This document shows, in pieces, positions 27,759 through 37,296 of a stretch of DNA of 64,000 nt. A model generated the notes under the pieces. That model ran no database searches. It was not told where the DNA came from and worked only from the letters and a program-made list of their open reading frames with translations. The DNA lies in contig SHUF01000004.1 in NCBI GenBank assembly GCA_009694745.1, positions 1-64,000 on the forward strand. The letters run 5' to 3'. The translations under genes and the position numbers were made by a program. This stretch comes from Acidobacteriota bacterium. GTDB lineage: Bacteria; Acidobacteriota; Vicinamibacteria; Vicinamibacterales; SCN-69-37. Numbering within the stretch: the stretch's first letter is position 1; each line of letters opens with the position of its first letter.

Positions 27759-29033
27759 TTACCGCTTCACATCATAGACGTGAAGGGCATCTTGTTCGCG
27801 AAGATACATCCGGCCTCCGGTGACCACCGGATGCGACCAACTGGGGTTGCGGACGCCTGGAATCTGGAACTTGCCTTTCTCGCGGTACTGCTTGGGATTA
27901 GCCTCAATCAGCATCATCACGCCGTTCTGGTAGCGGAAATAGAGGTGGCCGTCGGCGGCCGTGACCGCAGCCGAGCCACTGCCATCGTTGCGGAAATTTC
28001 CGCCCCACACCACGTTTCCCGAGGCAAGTTCGAGGCACATCAGAAAACCGTTGTTATGACCGTGACCGGCGTACACATGGTCGCCGATGAGCACCATGCC
28101 GCCATGGTGGTTCTGGAAGGTCCCTCCGCCGAGGAAGTACTTCTCGGCCGCGGTGACACGGCCGTCAGAACCAGGCGCAAGCTGCATCAGCACTGACCCC
28201 GTGCCATATCCCGAAGAGGCAAACACCATGTCGTCCTTGACCAGCGGCGTGGGGATGTTGGCCGTCCCGTTCGCCACCCGGCCATAGGCCCACATGAACT
28301 GGCCGTCGCTGGCGCGCACGCTGATGACTCCGCGGCTGCTGAGCCGCACGTACTGCTTCACGCCGCCACCGTTCGAGATCACGACCGATGAATATTCTGG
28401 GCTGCCGCCATCTGGTTGTTGCGTGCACCAGATCTCTTTCCTCGTGGTCTTTTCCATCGCCACCATGCCCGCACCAGCGGTGCCAGGGCTCACCACCACA
28501 TGGGGGCCGTCCACGAGAGGGGATTCGGCGAACAGCCAGTTTGGCGTCTGCGCTCTGTAATCGCGCGTCAGGCTCTTGCTCCAGATGTTTCGCCCGGGCG
28601 CGGCATCGAGCGCGACGACAGTGCCGTCGGAACTGAGCACATACACCGAGTTGCCATCGACAGTGGGAGTGGCCCGCGGTCCGCCGTATTCGTCCTGATG
28701 CGTCTCACCCACACGCGCGGCCCAGATCGGCGCGCCGTCGGCTTCGTTGAAGGCAAGCGCGTATTGTCCATCGCGCCTATCACCCATCGTGTAGATACGT
28801 CCGCCCGTGACGGCGACGCTGGAAAATCCTCCGCCCATACCCATGGCAGTGAACAACTTCCGGGGGCCACCTTCAGGCCAGGTCTGCAACAAACCGGTAT
28901 CGGTGGAAATGCCATCGCGATTGGGCCCGCGCCACTGCGGCCAGTTGCCCGAGGTCGCAGGCTGGTCAAACGCAGGCAACGCCGCCACCGCGGACAGCAG
29001 CACCAATGTCGCACTCATGAGGCGCAGTCGCAT
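27759..29033 (-). CDS. PQQ-binding-like beta-propeller repeat protein
   Basis: Signal peptide; NWPQWRGPNRDGISTDTGLLQTWPEGGPRKLF; repeated VYVLSSDGTVVALDAAPGRNIW motifs. Confidence 0.9.
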   Translation of the reverse strand: MRLRLMSATLVLLSAVAALPAFDQPATSGNWPQWRGPNRDGISTDTGLLQTWPEGGPRKLFTAMGMGGGFSSVAVTGGRIYTMGDRRDGQYALAFNEADGAPIWAARVGETHQDEYGGPRATPTVDGNSVYVLSSDGTVVALDAAPGRNIWSKSLTRDYRAQTPNWLFAESPLVDGPHVVVSPGTAGAGMVAMEKTTRKEIWCTQQPDGGSPEYSSVVISNGGGVKQYVRLSSRGVISVRASDGQFMWAYGRVANGTANIPTPLVKDDMVFASSGYGTGSVLMQLAPGSDGRVTAAEKYFLGGGTFQNHHGGMVLIGDHVYAGHGHNNGFLMCLELASGNVVWGGNFRNDGSGSAAVTAADGHLYFRYQNGVMMLIEANPKQYREKGKFQIPGVRNPSWSHPVVTGGRMYLREQDALHVYDVKR

Positions 29034-29098
29034 TCACATCTCCTTGTGACACGCGTCAAAGTTGGCGCGGGCCGCGTATCATCAACTACGGATAACTT

Positions 29099-31141
29099 AT
29101 GGTGACACGTTCTCATGGACGTCTGACGCGGCGGATACGCGCTTTGGTCGGCTTTCTCGCATTGGGTGGCGCCTGGGGCGCCGGAGCGTCCGCTCGCGAA
29201 CAGGATTTGCCCAGCGGCGCAAGCCTCGTCGCAAAACACCTGGCCGCGATCGGTGGCGCAGACATCGTTCGCGCCACGACATCCCTTCGCGCCACGGGCG
29301 TGACCGAACTGCCCGCGCAGAACATCCGCGGCACGTTTGAAGTGTTGGCCGGTCGCCCGGCGAAGGCGATCCTCAGACTTGAACTTGGTGGCATCGGCAA
29401 GGCCGAGAGCGGCTACAACGGCACGGTGGGATGGATGCTGGATCCGATGGTCGGGCCATCGATTGTGACCGGTCCCCAGCTCGACGAGATGCGCAACGAC
29501 GCACACTTCGACGCCGTGCTGCATCCACCTGATCTGGTGAAGTCGATCACCACGATCGCGCGCGTGGAGTTCGACGGCCGGCCTGCGTTCAAGACACACT
29601 TGGTGTTCGTCTCGGGCCAGACACGTGATCAGTTCTTCGACGTCGAGCGCGGATACCTGCTCGGTTTCTCCGCCGACAGCCAGACACCGATGGGCGTGGT
29701 GCCCACCATCGTCACGCTCAGGGGCTACAAAGCGTTTGGCGCCATGACGAATCCAGCCAGGATGATTCAGTCGGCGATGGGCGTTGAGCAACACTTCATC
29801 TTCGAGACGTACGAATACAACACGCTCAAGCCCGAGGCGTTTGACCCGCCGGCCATCATCCGCGCCATCATGAAGACCGACGCGGTACCCGCGCAGCCCG
29901 TGGAGCAATGGCGCACGGAAGGCCTGGCCAGTTTCGACGAGGCCTGGACGACGATCAACGATTCATTTTTCGATCCCACTTTTGGCGGCTTGAACTGGGC
30001 CGCGGTGCGCGACGAACTCCGCCCTCGCGTATTGGCCGCCACCAGCCCGGAAGACTCTCGCCGCCCCATCCACGAGATGCTCGCGCGCCTGAAGCGATCG
30101 CACTTTGTGCTCATGTCTTCTGCGGCGACTACGAGTGAGGATCCGCCTCGGGCGGGTGGGGCCACTGTGGGTGTCGATGTCCGCGTTCTCAAGGACGATG
30201 TGGTGATCACGCGAGTGACTGCCGGCTCAGCAGCGGCGACTGCCGGCCTTGCCGCGGGGCAGGTGCTGCTCGCGATTGACGATGAGGCCGCTTCGAAGTG
30301 GTTTCGGCCGCAGGGCTCCGGTGTCGATCCCCGTGCGCGTGCGCTGGAGGTGTGGCGCCGCGTGCAGCGAAGTCTGTCGGGTGCGCCCGGCTCCACGGCT
30401 ACCGTGCGCGTGAGCGACGACCGCGGCGAGAGAGTCATCAGGGTCAATCGCTCGGTCGAGGCGGGTGAGCGCGTAGTGCTTGGCGACCTGCCTCCGTTTG
30501 TCACTGCGGTCACCGAACGCGCGGTGGAGACGCCCGACGGCCGGCCGGTCGGTGTGATCGGATTCAACGTGTGGATGACGCCCGTCAACGACCCAGTCGC
30601 CCGCGCGGTCAATCGATTCCGCTCGGCCAAGGGCCTGGTCATAGACCTGCGCGGAAATCCCGGCGGTCTGGCCGCGATGATTTCCGGCGTGGCCGGACAC
30701 CTCTTCACGACACCCGAACTGCTGGGTCGCATGAAAACCCGGACGTCGGATTTGGTGTTTCGCGCCAATCCTCGCCTGGTGACGCCCGAGGGCGTGCCCG
30801 TGGTGCCGTACGAAGGGCCTGTGGCCATCCTGGTGGACGAGCTGACCGCCAGTGCCTCCGAGTGCTTCGCAGGAGCCCTCCAGAGCCTTGGCCGGGCCAG
30901 AGTCTTTGGTCGCCAGACTCTGGGTCAGGCCCTGCCGGCCAACACCCGGCGTCTGCCCAACGGCGACCTGCTCATGTACGCGGTCGGCGACTTTGTGACC
31001 GCCACCGGACGCCGCCTCGAAGGCGAGGGCGTCATGCCCGACCAGGTCGTCCCCCTCACGCTCCAGACCCTCAGGGCCGGGCGCGACGCAACGCTCGATG
31101 CCGCCCTGCGCTGGATTGACACGTCTTCAGGCCTGAATTGA
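29099..31141 (+). CDS. S41 family peptidase with N-terminal lipoprotein-carrier-like domain
   Basis: GLAAGQVLLAIDDEAA (PDZ-like); GLVIDLRGNPGGLAAM; VAILVDELTASASECFAGALQSLGRARVFGRQTLGQALP. Confidence 0.88.
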   Translation: MVTRSHGRLTRRIRALVGFLALGGAWGAGASAREQDLPSGASLVAKHLAAIGGADIVRATTSLRATGVTELPAQNIRGTFEVLAGRPAKAILRLELGGIGKAESGYNGTVGWMLDPMVGPSIVTGPQLDEMRNDAHFDAVLHPPDLVKSITTIARVEFDGRPAFKTHLVFVSGQTRDQFFDVERGYLLGFSADSQTPMGVVPTIVTLRGYKAFGAMTNPARMIQSAMGVEQHFIFETYEYNTLKPEAFDPPAIIRAIMKTDAVPAQPVEQWRTEGLASFDEAWTTINDSFFDPTFGGLNWAAVRDELRPRVLAATSPEDSRRPIHEMLARLKRSHFVLMSSAATTSEDPPRAGGATVGVDVRVLKDDVVITRVTAGSAAATAGLAAGQVLLAIDDEAASKWFRPQGSGVDPRARALEVWRRVQRSLSGAPGSTATVRVSDDRGERVIRVNRSVEAGERVVLGDLPPFVTAVTERAVETPDGRPVGVIGFNVWMTPVNDPVARAVNRFRSAKGLVIDLRGNPGGLAAMISGVAGHLFTTPELLGRMKTRTSDLVFRANPRLVTPEGVPVVPYEGPVAILVDELTASASECFAGALQSLGRARVFGRQTLGQALPANTRRLPNGDLLMYAVGDFVTATGRRLEGEGVMPDQVVPLTLQTLRAGRDATLDAALRWIDTSSGLN

Positions 31142-31260
31142 CTCTGGGCGAAGGGGTGGGTTATCCTCCCTCGACCTACACGAACACCCGATGTATTGCG
31201 CTTTGAGGTCACGTCTGACCTTGGTTTTGGGTGGTCGCAATTGCAGGAGTACTAATACGA

Positions 31261-32007
31261 ATGGAACAGCAGCGCCCGCTGCGCTTGGGCGATCTCGTGG
31301 ACGACTACTGTCCGAGAGAACGCCGTGTTACCAACCACGCGATCGTCGCCATCGTTGAAGACGCGATTCGGCAAACTCGCTGCACTGCATGCGAGGCCGA
31401 CCACGTCTACAAGGGAGGCAAGGCGCCCGTTCGGAAGAAACCTGCTCGAACGAAAGAAGACGAGCAGGCCGCTCTTTACGACCAGGTGCTGGCGAACGTG
31501 ACCGGAGGCACCCCCGTGCCCCCGCCGCCTGAACCGGTCGTTGTACCGGTGCCGGTGGTGGTGGCCGCGCCACCTCCGCCTGTCCCCGCGCCAATAGCCG
31601 AGCCCGAACCGGAGGTTCCGGTGATAGACCACGGGTGGTCGCTCAACAGACCTCTGATACGCGCGTCCCTTCCCCGCAACGACAGCCAGCCCCCTCCCCC
31701 CAGAGCGATTCCCGAATTCACGATGCACCAGCGCAATGTGCGCGGCTCGCAGCAGTTTCGCGGCAGTGGTGGTAACGGCAACGGCAATGGTTACGGCGGC
31801 TCCGGAGGCTCCGGCGGAGGCTGGCACGACCGCAGCAGCCAGGGCGCCAACGGCAATTCCAATGGTCACCGCGGTGGTTTCCGCCCCGACCCACAAGGAC
31901 AGGGACAAGGACAGGGTGAGGGCCAGCCCGGAGCTCCGAACGGACAGCGGCCTGGCGGCGGACGCCGCCGTCGCCGCCACAAGTCACCCAGACCTCCGCA
32001 GAACTAA
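31261..32007 (+). CDS. hypothetical protein: Cys-containing N-terminus, Pro-rich linker, Gly/Arg/Asn/Gln-rich disordered C-terminus
   Basis: MEQQRPLRLGDLVDDYCPRERRVTNHAIVAIVEDAIRQTRCTACEADHVYKGG ... GGRRRRRHKSPRPPQN. Confidence 0.75.
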   Translation: MEQQRPLRLGDLVDDYCPRERRVTNHAIVAIVEDAIRQTRCTACEADHVYKGGKAPVRKKPARTKEDEQAALYDQVLANVTGGTPVPPPPEPVVVPVPVVVAAPPPPVPAPIAEPEPEVPVIDHGWSLNRPLIRASLPRNDSQPPPPRAIPEFTMHQRNVRGSQQFRGSGGNGNGNGYGGSGGSGGGWHDRSSQGANGNSNGHRGGFRPDPQGQGQGQGEGQPGAPNGQRPGGGRRRRRHKSPRPPQN

Positions 32008-32013
32008 TCGCTC

Positions 32014-32787
32014 ATGACACAACTCACGTCCAAAGTTGGCCTCATCGTCGGCGTGGCCAACAAGCGGTCGATTGCCTGGGCGATCGCCCAGGCCGCCTCG
32101 GCCGAAGGCGCGTCACTCATCCTCACGTATGCCGGCGAACGTCTTGAAGAAAACGTCCGCGAGCTTGCGGCAACGTTGCCCAACGTCACAGTGCTGCCGT
32201 GCGACGTGACAGACGATGTGCAGATCGATGCGCTGTTTGAAAACATCCAGACGCAGCATGGTGGGTTGGACTTCATGGTGCATGGGGCCGCGTATGCCCT
32301 GCGCGAAGATCTGGCGGCGCCGTTCTCGCAGACGTCGCGTGAGGGGTTCCGCATCGCCCTCGAGGTGAGCGCCTATTCCCTTGTGGCGCTGACGCGCCGT
32401 GCCGCGCCCCTGATGGCCGCACGCGGAGGCGGCAGCATCGTCACACTGACGTATCTGGGCAGCGACCGCGTGTTCACCAACTACAACGTGATGGGTGTGG
32501 CCAAGGCCGCGCTCGAGGCGTCGGTTCGCTATTTGGCGAGCGACCTCGGCCCGCAGGGCATTCGCGTGAATGCGATCTCGGCCGGGCCGATCAAGACGCT
32601 TGCGGCGTCCGGCGTGTCTGGGTTTTCGTCCATTCTGCAGACCTATCGCGATCGCGCCCCCCTGCGCCGCACGGTGGACACCAGTGAAGTGGCGGCTGCG
32701 GCGATCTTCCTGCTCGGTCCGGCGGGTCGCGGAATTACCGCTGAAGTGCTGATGGTCGACGCCGGCTTCCACGCCATGGGCGTGTAG
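32014..32787 (+). CDS. fabI: enoyl-[acyl-carrier-protein] reductase FabI
   Basis: GLIVGVANKRSIAWAIAQAASAEGA; YLGSDRVFTNYNVMGVAKAALEASVRYLASDLGPQGIRVNAISAGPIKTLAASG. Confidence 0.95.
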   Translation: MTQLTSKVGLIVGVANKRSIAWAIAQAASAEGASLILTYAGERLEENVRELAATLPNVTVLPCDVTDDVQIDALFENIQTQHGGLDFMVHGAAYALREDLAAPFSQTSREGFRIALEVSAYSLVALTRRAAPLMAARGGGSIVTLTYLGSDRVFTNYNVMGVAKAALEASVRYLASDLGPQGIRVNAISAGPIKTLAASGVSGFSSILQTYRDRAPLRRTVDTSEVAAAAIFLLGPAGRGITAEVLMVDAGFHAMGV

Positions 32788-33956
32788 TGTCCGTCACGCG
32801 AACCTTCCTGTCGGGCGCCGATGTGGTCCTGCCGGACCGCGTGGCGTTAGGACTCACGGTGGTGATGGAAGGTGACCGCATCGTGGACCTCACGAGCGGG
32901 CCAAGGGAACTCTCAAACAGCGAACGGCGCGTGGATGCCACCGGGCAACTGGTGGTGCCTGGGTTCGTCGATGTGCACGTGCATGGCGTGATGGGCATCG
33001 ATGTGCTGGATGGGGCCGACGCGGTCTCGGCTGTGGCCCGCGAGCTCTCCCGATTCGGCGTGACCGCTTTTTGCCCGACCTCGATCGCGTGTTCGCCCGA
33101 CACCCTCTCGGCGTTTCTGGATTCGGTGGCGGCCGCGCGAAGCGCACCTGAGCCCGGCGCGGCACGCGTGTTGCGCGCGCACCTCGAAAGCAATTTCATC
33201 AATCCCGAGTACAACGGCGCGCAGCCCGCGGAGTGGCTGTGGACGTACGAGGATGCGACAAAACGACCTCTGAGATCGTTTTTCTCCCCCGACGTCGGCA
33301 TCCTCACCATGGCGCCCGAGATGCCCGGCGGGATGGACTTGCTGCGCGCGGCGGTCCAGGCGGGCATCCGGGTGTCGCTGGGCCACTCCGGCGCCACGTT
33401 CGACCAGGCGCGCGAGGCTATCGACGCGGGCGCCCGTCACGCCACACACCTGTTCAACCGCATGTCGCCCATGGACCATCGTGACCCCGGTCTCGTGGGC
33501 GCCGTGTTGTCGAGCGACGAGGTGGCCGCCGAGCTCATCTGCGACGGCCACCATGTGCACCCCGCCGTGATGCGCGTGGCGATCGCCGCCAAAGGGCATA
33601 GCCGCGTCATGGCGATCACCGACGGCACGTCCGGCTCGGGGCTGCCCCGCGGCACTTGCGCCCGTCTGGGTGGGCGAAACATCACCGTCGGCGACGTGGC
33701 CCGGCTCGACGATGGGACGCTGGCGGGGAGCGTGGCCACCATGGATCGGGTGTTTGCAACCCTCGTGGCCCAGGCGGGGCAGTCGCTCGTCGAGGCCGCC
33801 CTGCTCTGTTCCACCACTCCCGCTCGCGAACTTGGCCTCATCGGGCAAGGGGTGATTGCCCCCGGCCGCCTGGCGGACCTGGCCATTCTGACCCCCGACC
33901 TGCGGGTGGTCCAAACCTGGGTGGGCGGTCGAACGTCGCACCCCGTACGACCGTAG
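32787..33956 (+). CDS. nagA: N-acetylglucosamine-6-phosphate deacetylase
   Basis: VVPGFVDVHVHGVMGIDVLDG; LTMAPEMPGG; VSLGHSGATFDQAREAIDAGARHATHLFNRMSPMDHRDPGLVGA; ICDGHHVHPAVMR. Confidence 0.94.
   Translation: MSVTRTFLSGADVVLPDRVALGLTVVMEGDRIVDLTSGPRELSNSERRVDATGQLVVPGFVDVHVHGVMGIDVLDGADAVSAVARELSRFGVTAFCPTSIACSPDTLSAFLDSVAAARSAPEPGAARVLRAHLESNFINPEYNGAQPAEWLWTYEDATKRPLRSFFSPDVGILTMAPEMPGGMDLLRAAVQAGIRVSLGHSGATFDQAREAIDAGARHATHLFNRMSPMDHRDPGLVGAVLSSDEVAAELICDGHHVHPAVMRVAIAAKGHSRVMAITDGTSGSGLPRGTCARLGGRNITVGDVARLDDGTLAGSVATMDRVFATLVAQAGQSLVEAALLCSTTPARELGLIGQGVIAPGRLADLAILTPDLRVVQTWVGGRTSHPVRP
33260..33283. repeat. copy of the AAACGACCTCTGAGGTCGTTT palindrome inside nagA (one mismatch)
   Basis: aaaacgacctctgagatcgttttt, read in frame as KRPLRSFF. 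Confidence 0.9.
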
Positions 33957-33964
33957 AGGTAACC

Positions 33965-34855
33965 ATGCGCACTATCACCGCCTCGGGACTCCTGTTCTGC
34001 GCCACCTGCCTCTCTGCCTGCAGCATCAACGTCGACACAGAAGGGTTCATCGTCCGTGAGGAGAAACGTTTTGCCGTTGAAGGCGTTGCGGAACTGACGC
34101 TCCAGACGTTTGACGGCGGCGTGGAGGTGCGGGGCTGGGATCGCCTCGAGGTGGTTGTCGAAATCGAAATGCGGGCCGTGGACAAAGAGGCCGTTTCGAA
34201 GATCACGGTGCTGGCCGAACAGACCGGCCAGAAGATCTAGGTCGATGTGCGACACTCCGGCACCACCCGGTTCGTGGGCATAGGTGTGTTCACGTCGCCG
34301 AGCGCGCGCCTCATCGTGAGTGCGCCCCGAAAAATCAACCTCGACATCCGCACGTCGGATGGCTCCGTGGTGGTCGAGCGGATCGACGGCAAACTGCAGC
34401 TTCGCATCGCTGACGGCAGCATCCGGGCGACCGCGACGGCCGGGGACATGCTGGCGGAGTCGGGTGACGGATCGCTGACACTGGAAGATGTCGAGGGCCG
34501 GATCGAGGCCCGCACCACCGACGGTACGATCAGAGTGTCGGGTATCCCTGGCGTGGTTCGCGCCTGTTCGGGCGACGGCTCCATCGTTCTCAGAATTCGC
34601 CGCGGTGCGGTCATGACCGAAGACTGGATGCTCGCGACCAACGATGGTTCCATCTCGGCGGAGTTGCCTGACGACTTCAACGGGCTGATCGAGGCCGAGC
34701 CCGGCTCCGACAGCCGCGCTCGCTCGGACCTCAAGCTCGAGGATCAAGTGGGCGGCACGCGCGAACAGCGGTCCCTGCGCGGACGCCTTGGTGCCGGGGG
34801 CATGACGATGGTGCTGCGCACCGGCGACGGCTCCATTCGGTTGACGCAATACTGA
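33965..34855 (+). pseudogene. DUF4097-like lipoprotein interrupted by an in-frame TAG at 34238-34240
   Basis: MRTITASGLLFCATCLSACSINVDTEGF ... LAEQTGQKI*VDVRHSGTTRFVGIGVF ... SGDGSLTLEDVEGRIEARTTDGTIRVSG; the same frame is retained on both sides of the stop. Confidence 0.85.
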
Positions 34856-34862
34856 AAACGCT

Positions 34863-34889
34863 CGGAGGGCACGGGCTTCAGCCCGTGAA
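34863..34889. repeat. CGGAGGGCACGGGCTTCAGCCCGTG palindromic element overlapping the queC stop
   Basis: Direct reading; same family as 26073 and 27451. Confidence 0.8.
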
Positions 34890-35504
34890 GCGCTCACGGC
34901 ACTTGCTGCACGCTCCACAATGGCCATCGTCTGGAGTGGGGTTCATGCACGACAGCGTAAGATCCATCGGCACTCCCAATTTCATTCCCCGCTGCGCCAC
35001 CTCGGCTTTGCGTAGCGCCAGGTAAGGCGCGCAGATTTCCAGTGGGTGGCCCAGCGTCTCCGACATGGCGTCCGCCATTTCCGCAAAAAACTCCAGCGTC
35101 GCGTCGGGGAACGGGTTGCCGGCAAGCGGCGCCAGAAGCAGCCGGGTGATCCCACGCTGTTTGCACACCACGGCGGCGTTCGAGATCAGCAGCCGGTTCC
35201 GGTCTTCGAGGTAGACGTCCTCGTCGGGCGAGCTGAACACCGGCGGGCGACCCACCACCGCCCAATGATCGGCCGGGTAAAGGTGTTGGGCGTTCACCTC
35301 CACCGTGATGACCGGCTCCGATCGTCCCGCCAGCGGCGCAAGGGCGAGCAGGCGGGCCATGGTGCGCGCTTCAGCCGGCTCCCACGCCAGCCCGCATCGC
35401 ACGTGAATGGGCTGCACGACGCGCCCAGCCGACAGCTCGTCGGCCAGCAGCACCGTGCTGTCGAGCCCCCCGGACCACAGGATCGCTGAACGATCGCTCA
35501 CCAT
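34878..35504 (-). CDS. queC: 7-cyano-7-deazaguanine synthase (QueC family)
   Basis: Start MVSDRSAILWSGGLDSTVLLADELS (PP-loop); CMNPTPDDGHCGACSKCRERFTG C-terminal zinc Cys cluster. Confidence 0.88.
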   Translation of the reverse strand: MVSDRSAILWSGGLDSTVLLADELSAGRVVQPIHVRCGLAWEPAEARTMARLLALAPLAGRSEPVITVEVNAQHLYPADHWAVVGRPPVFSSPDEDVYLEDRNRLLISNAAVVCKQRGITRLLLAPLAGNPFPDATLEFFAEMADAMSETLGHPLEICAPYLALRKAEVAQRGMKLGVPMDLTLSCMNPTPDDGHCGACSKCRERFTG

Positions 35505-35519
35505 GGAATAATCACGCAA

Positions 35520-35930
35520 ATGTATTCCGTGACCAAGCGCCTCGATTTTTGCTACGGCCACCGCCTGCTCAACTACGATGGCGTGTGCCGGCACCTGCAT
35601 GGCCACAATGCCATGGTTGAAATCGACATCACCGCCGAGGTGCTTGACGGCCTGGACATGGTCGTTGATTTTTCCGACATCAAGCGCGTGGTCAAGGCCT
35701 GGATCGATCGCGAGCTGGACCACAAGATGATCCTGCGGCACGACGACCCGCTGGTGGACCTGCTGCGCGCGCAGGGGGAGCCCATCTACACGATGGACGC
35801 CAATCCCACCGCTGAGCGGATTGCGAGACTGATTTTCGAGAAGGTCAGGGAGCTTGGCTTCAACGTCTCAGCCGTACGCCTGTGGGAGACTCCCGGGTCG
35901 TGCGCGAGCTGGGCGCCCGCTACCAGATAG
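35520..35930 (+). CDS. queD: 6-carboxytetrahydropterin synthase (QueD family)
   Basis: RLDFCYGHRLLNYDGVCRHLHGHNAMVEIDI; DMVVDFSDIKRVVKAWIDRELDHKMIL; NPTAERIARLIF. Confidence 0.92.
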   Translation: MYSVTKRLDFCYGHRLLNYDGVCRHLHGHNAMVEIDITAEVLDGLDMVVDFSDIKRVVKAWIDRELDHKMILRHDDPLVDLLRAQGEPIYTMDANPTAERIARLIFEKVRELGFNVSAVRLWETPGSCASWAPATR

Positions 35931-37296
35931 ACGCGACGATAAACGTCACGAGGAAAGCGAGACCCAGCGGCATCAGCGTGCCGACCACGGTCCACTTCAG
36001 GCTGAGCGTTTCCTTGTACATCGTGATGATTGTGGTCGCGCACGGATTGTGCAGCAGCGAAAACAACATCAGGTTCACCGCAGTGAGCAACGTCCAGCCG
36101 TGTTCGGTGACCAGCAGGCGCTTGATCTCCTCAAGCGACACATCGTCGGTCATCATTCCGGTGCCGAGATACACCATCAGCAACGTTGGCACCACGATCT
36201 CGTTCGCCGGAATTGCGATGATGTACGCCAGCAGAATGACGCCGTCGAGGCCAATGGCGTGGCCGAGGGGATTCAGCGCGTTCGAGATGTGCCGCGCCAG
36301 GCTGACGTCTCCAACGAAAATGTTCGCCAGGAGCCAGATGACGGCGCCGGCGGGAGCCGCCGTCAGCACAGCGCGCCACAACACGAAGAGCGTGCGATCG
36401 ATGATCGACGTGTAGAGAATGCGCAGGATGCCCGGCCGGCGGTACGGAGGCAGCTCGAGCGTAAACGCTGAGGCCTGGCCCTTGAGTACCGTCCGCGACA
36501 ACACCCAGGACACTGCGAGGGTGACCACCACGCCGATGAGCACCACGCCGACCACTGTGCCGGCCGCGGCGATTGAGGCGACCGCACTTGGCACCAGAGG
36601 CCCCACGAAGATCGTGGCCAGCAAGATCAGGGTGGGGAAGCGGCCATTGCAGGGCACGAAGTTGTTGGTGAGGATGGCCACAAGCCGCTCGCGCGGCGAG
36701 TCGATCACGCGCGTCGAAATGATGCCGGCCGCATTACATCCGAATCCCATCGCCATCGTCAGCGCCTGTTTACCGTGCGCGCCGGCGCGTGAAAACAGGA
36801 AGTCGAGGTTGAATGCCACCCGCGGCAGATAGCCGAGATCTTCCAGCACCGTGAAGAGCGGGAAGAAGATCATCATCGGCGGCAGCATGACGCTGATCAC
36901 CCAGGCCAGACCGCGGAAGACGCCGTGCCAGATGAAACCGGTGACCCACCAAGGGGCGCCGAAGTTGGTGAAGACCGCCGCGGCCTGATCCTCGAACCAG
37001 AAGAACCCGGAGGCCAGCATCGCCGACGGCACGTTGGCTCCCGCGACGGTCAGCCAGAATACGATGGCCAGTAGCAGCGCCATGATTGGCAGGCCGAAGA
37101 TCGGGGAGGTGACGATGCGATCGATGCGCTGGTCGAAGTCATACCGCGCGGTGCCGGAGTGATGCGACGCGCGGCCGGCGATGCGCTCGGCCTCGGCATA
37201 GATCGACTTCACTGTTTCGTCACGAAACTGACCGGTGAGCGTGGCGCGCAGTTCGGCGGCGCGTTGCAGGACCGCGACGGCATTGGGGTTCGACAT
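35920..37296 (-). CDS. FeoB-type iron transporter, transmembrane (gate-domain) subunit
   Basis: MALLLAIVFWLTVAGANVPS; two gate regions (GCNAAGIISTRVIDSPRERLVAILTNNFVPCNGRFPT; AYIIAIPANEIVVPTLLMVYL); C-terminal TMs. Confidence 0.9.
   Translation of the reverse strand: MSNPNAVAVLQRAAELRATLTGQFRDETVKSIYAEAERIAGRASHHSGTARYDFDQRIDRIVTSPIFGLPIMALLLAIVFWLTVAGANVPSAMLASGFFWFEDQAAAVFTNFGAPWWVTGFIWHGVFRGLAWVISVMLPPMMIFFPLFTVLEDLGYLPRVAFNLDFLFSRAGAHGKQALTMAMGFGCNAAGIISTRVIDSPRERLVAILTNNFVPCNGRFPTLILLATIFVGPLVPSAVASIAAAGTVVGVVLIGVVVTLAVSWVLSRTVLKGQASAFTLELPPYRRPGILRILYTSIIDRTLFVLWRAVLTAAPAGAVIWLLANIFVGDVSLARHISNALNPLGHAIGLDGVILLAYIIAIPANEIVVPTLLMVYLGTGMMTDDVSLEEIKRLLVTEHGWTLLTAVNLMLFSLLHNPCATTIITMYKETLSLKWTVVGTLMPLGLAFLVTFIVASIW

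Noticed and set aside
35505-35741. Extension of the queC ORF upstream of 35504
   Set aside because: It is antisense to queD; the PP-loop SGGLDS start region begins at MVSDRSAILW (35504).
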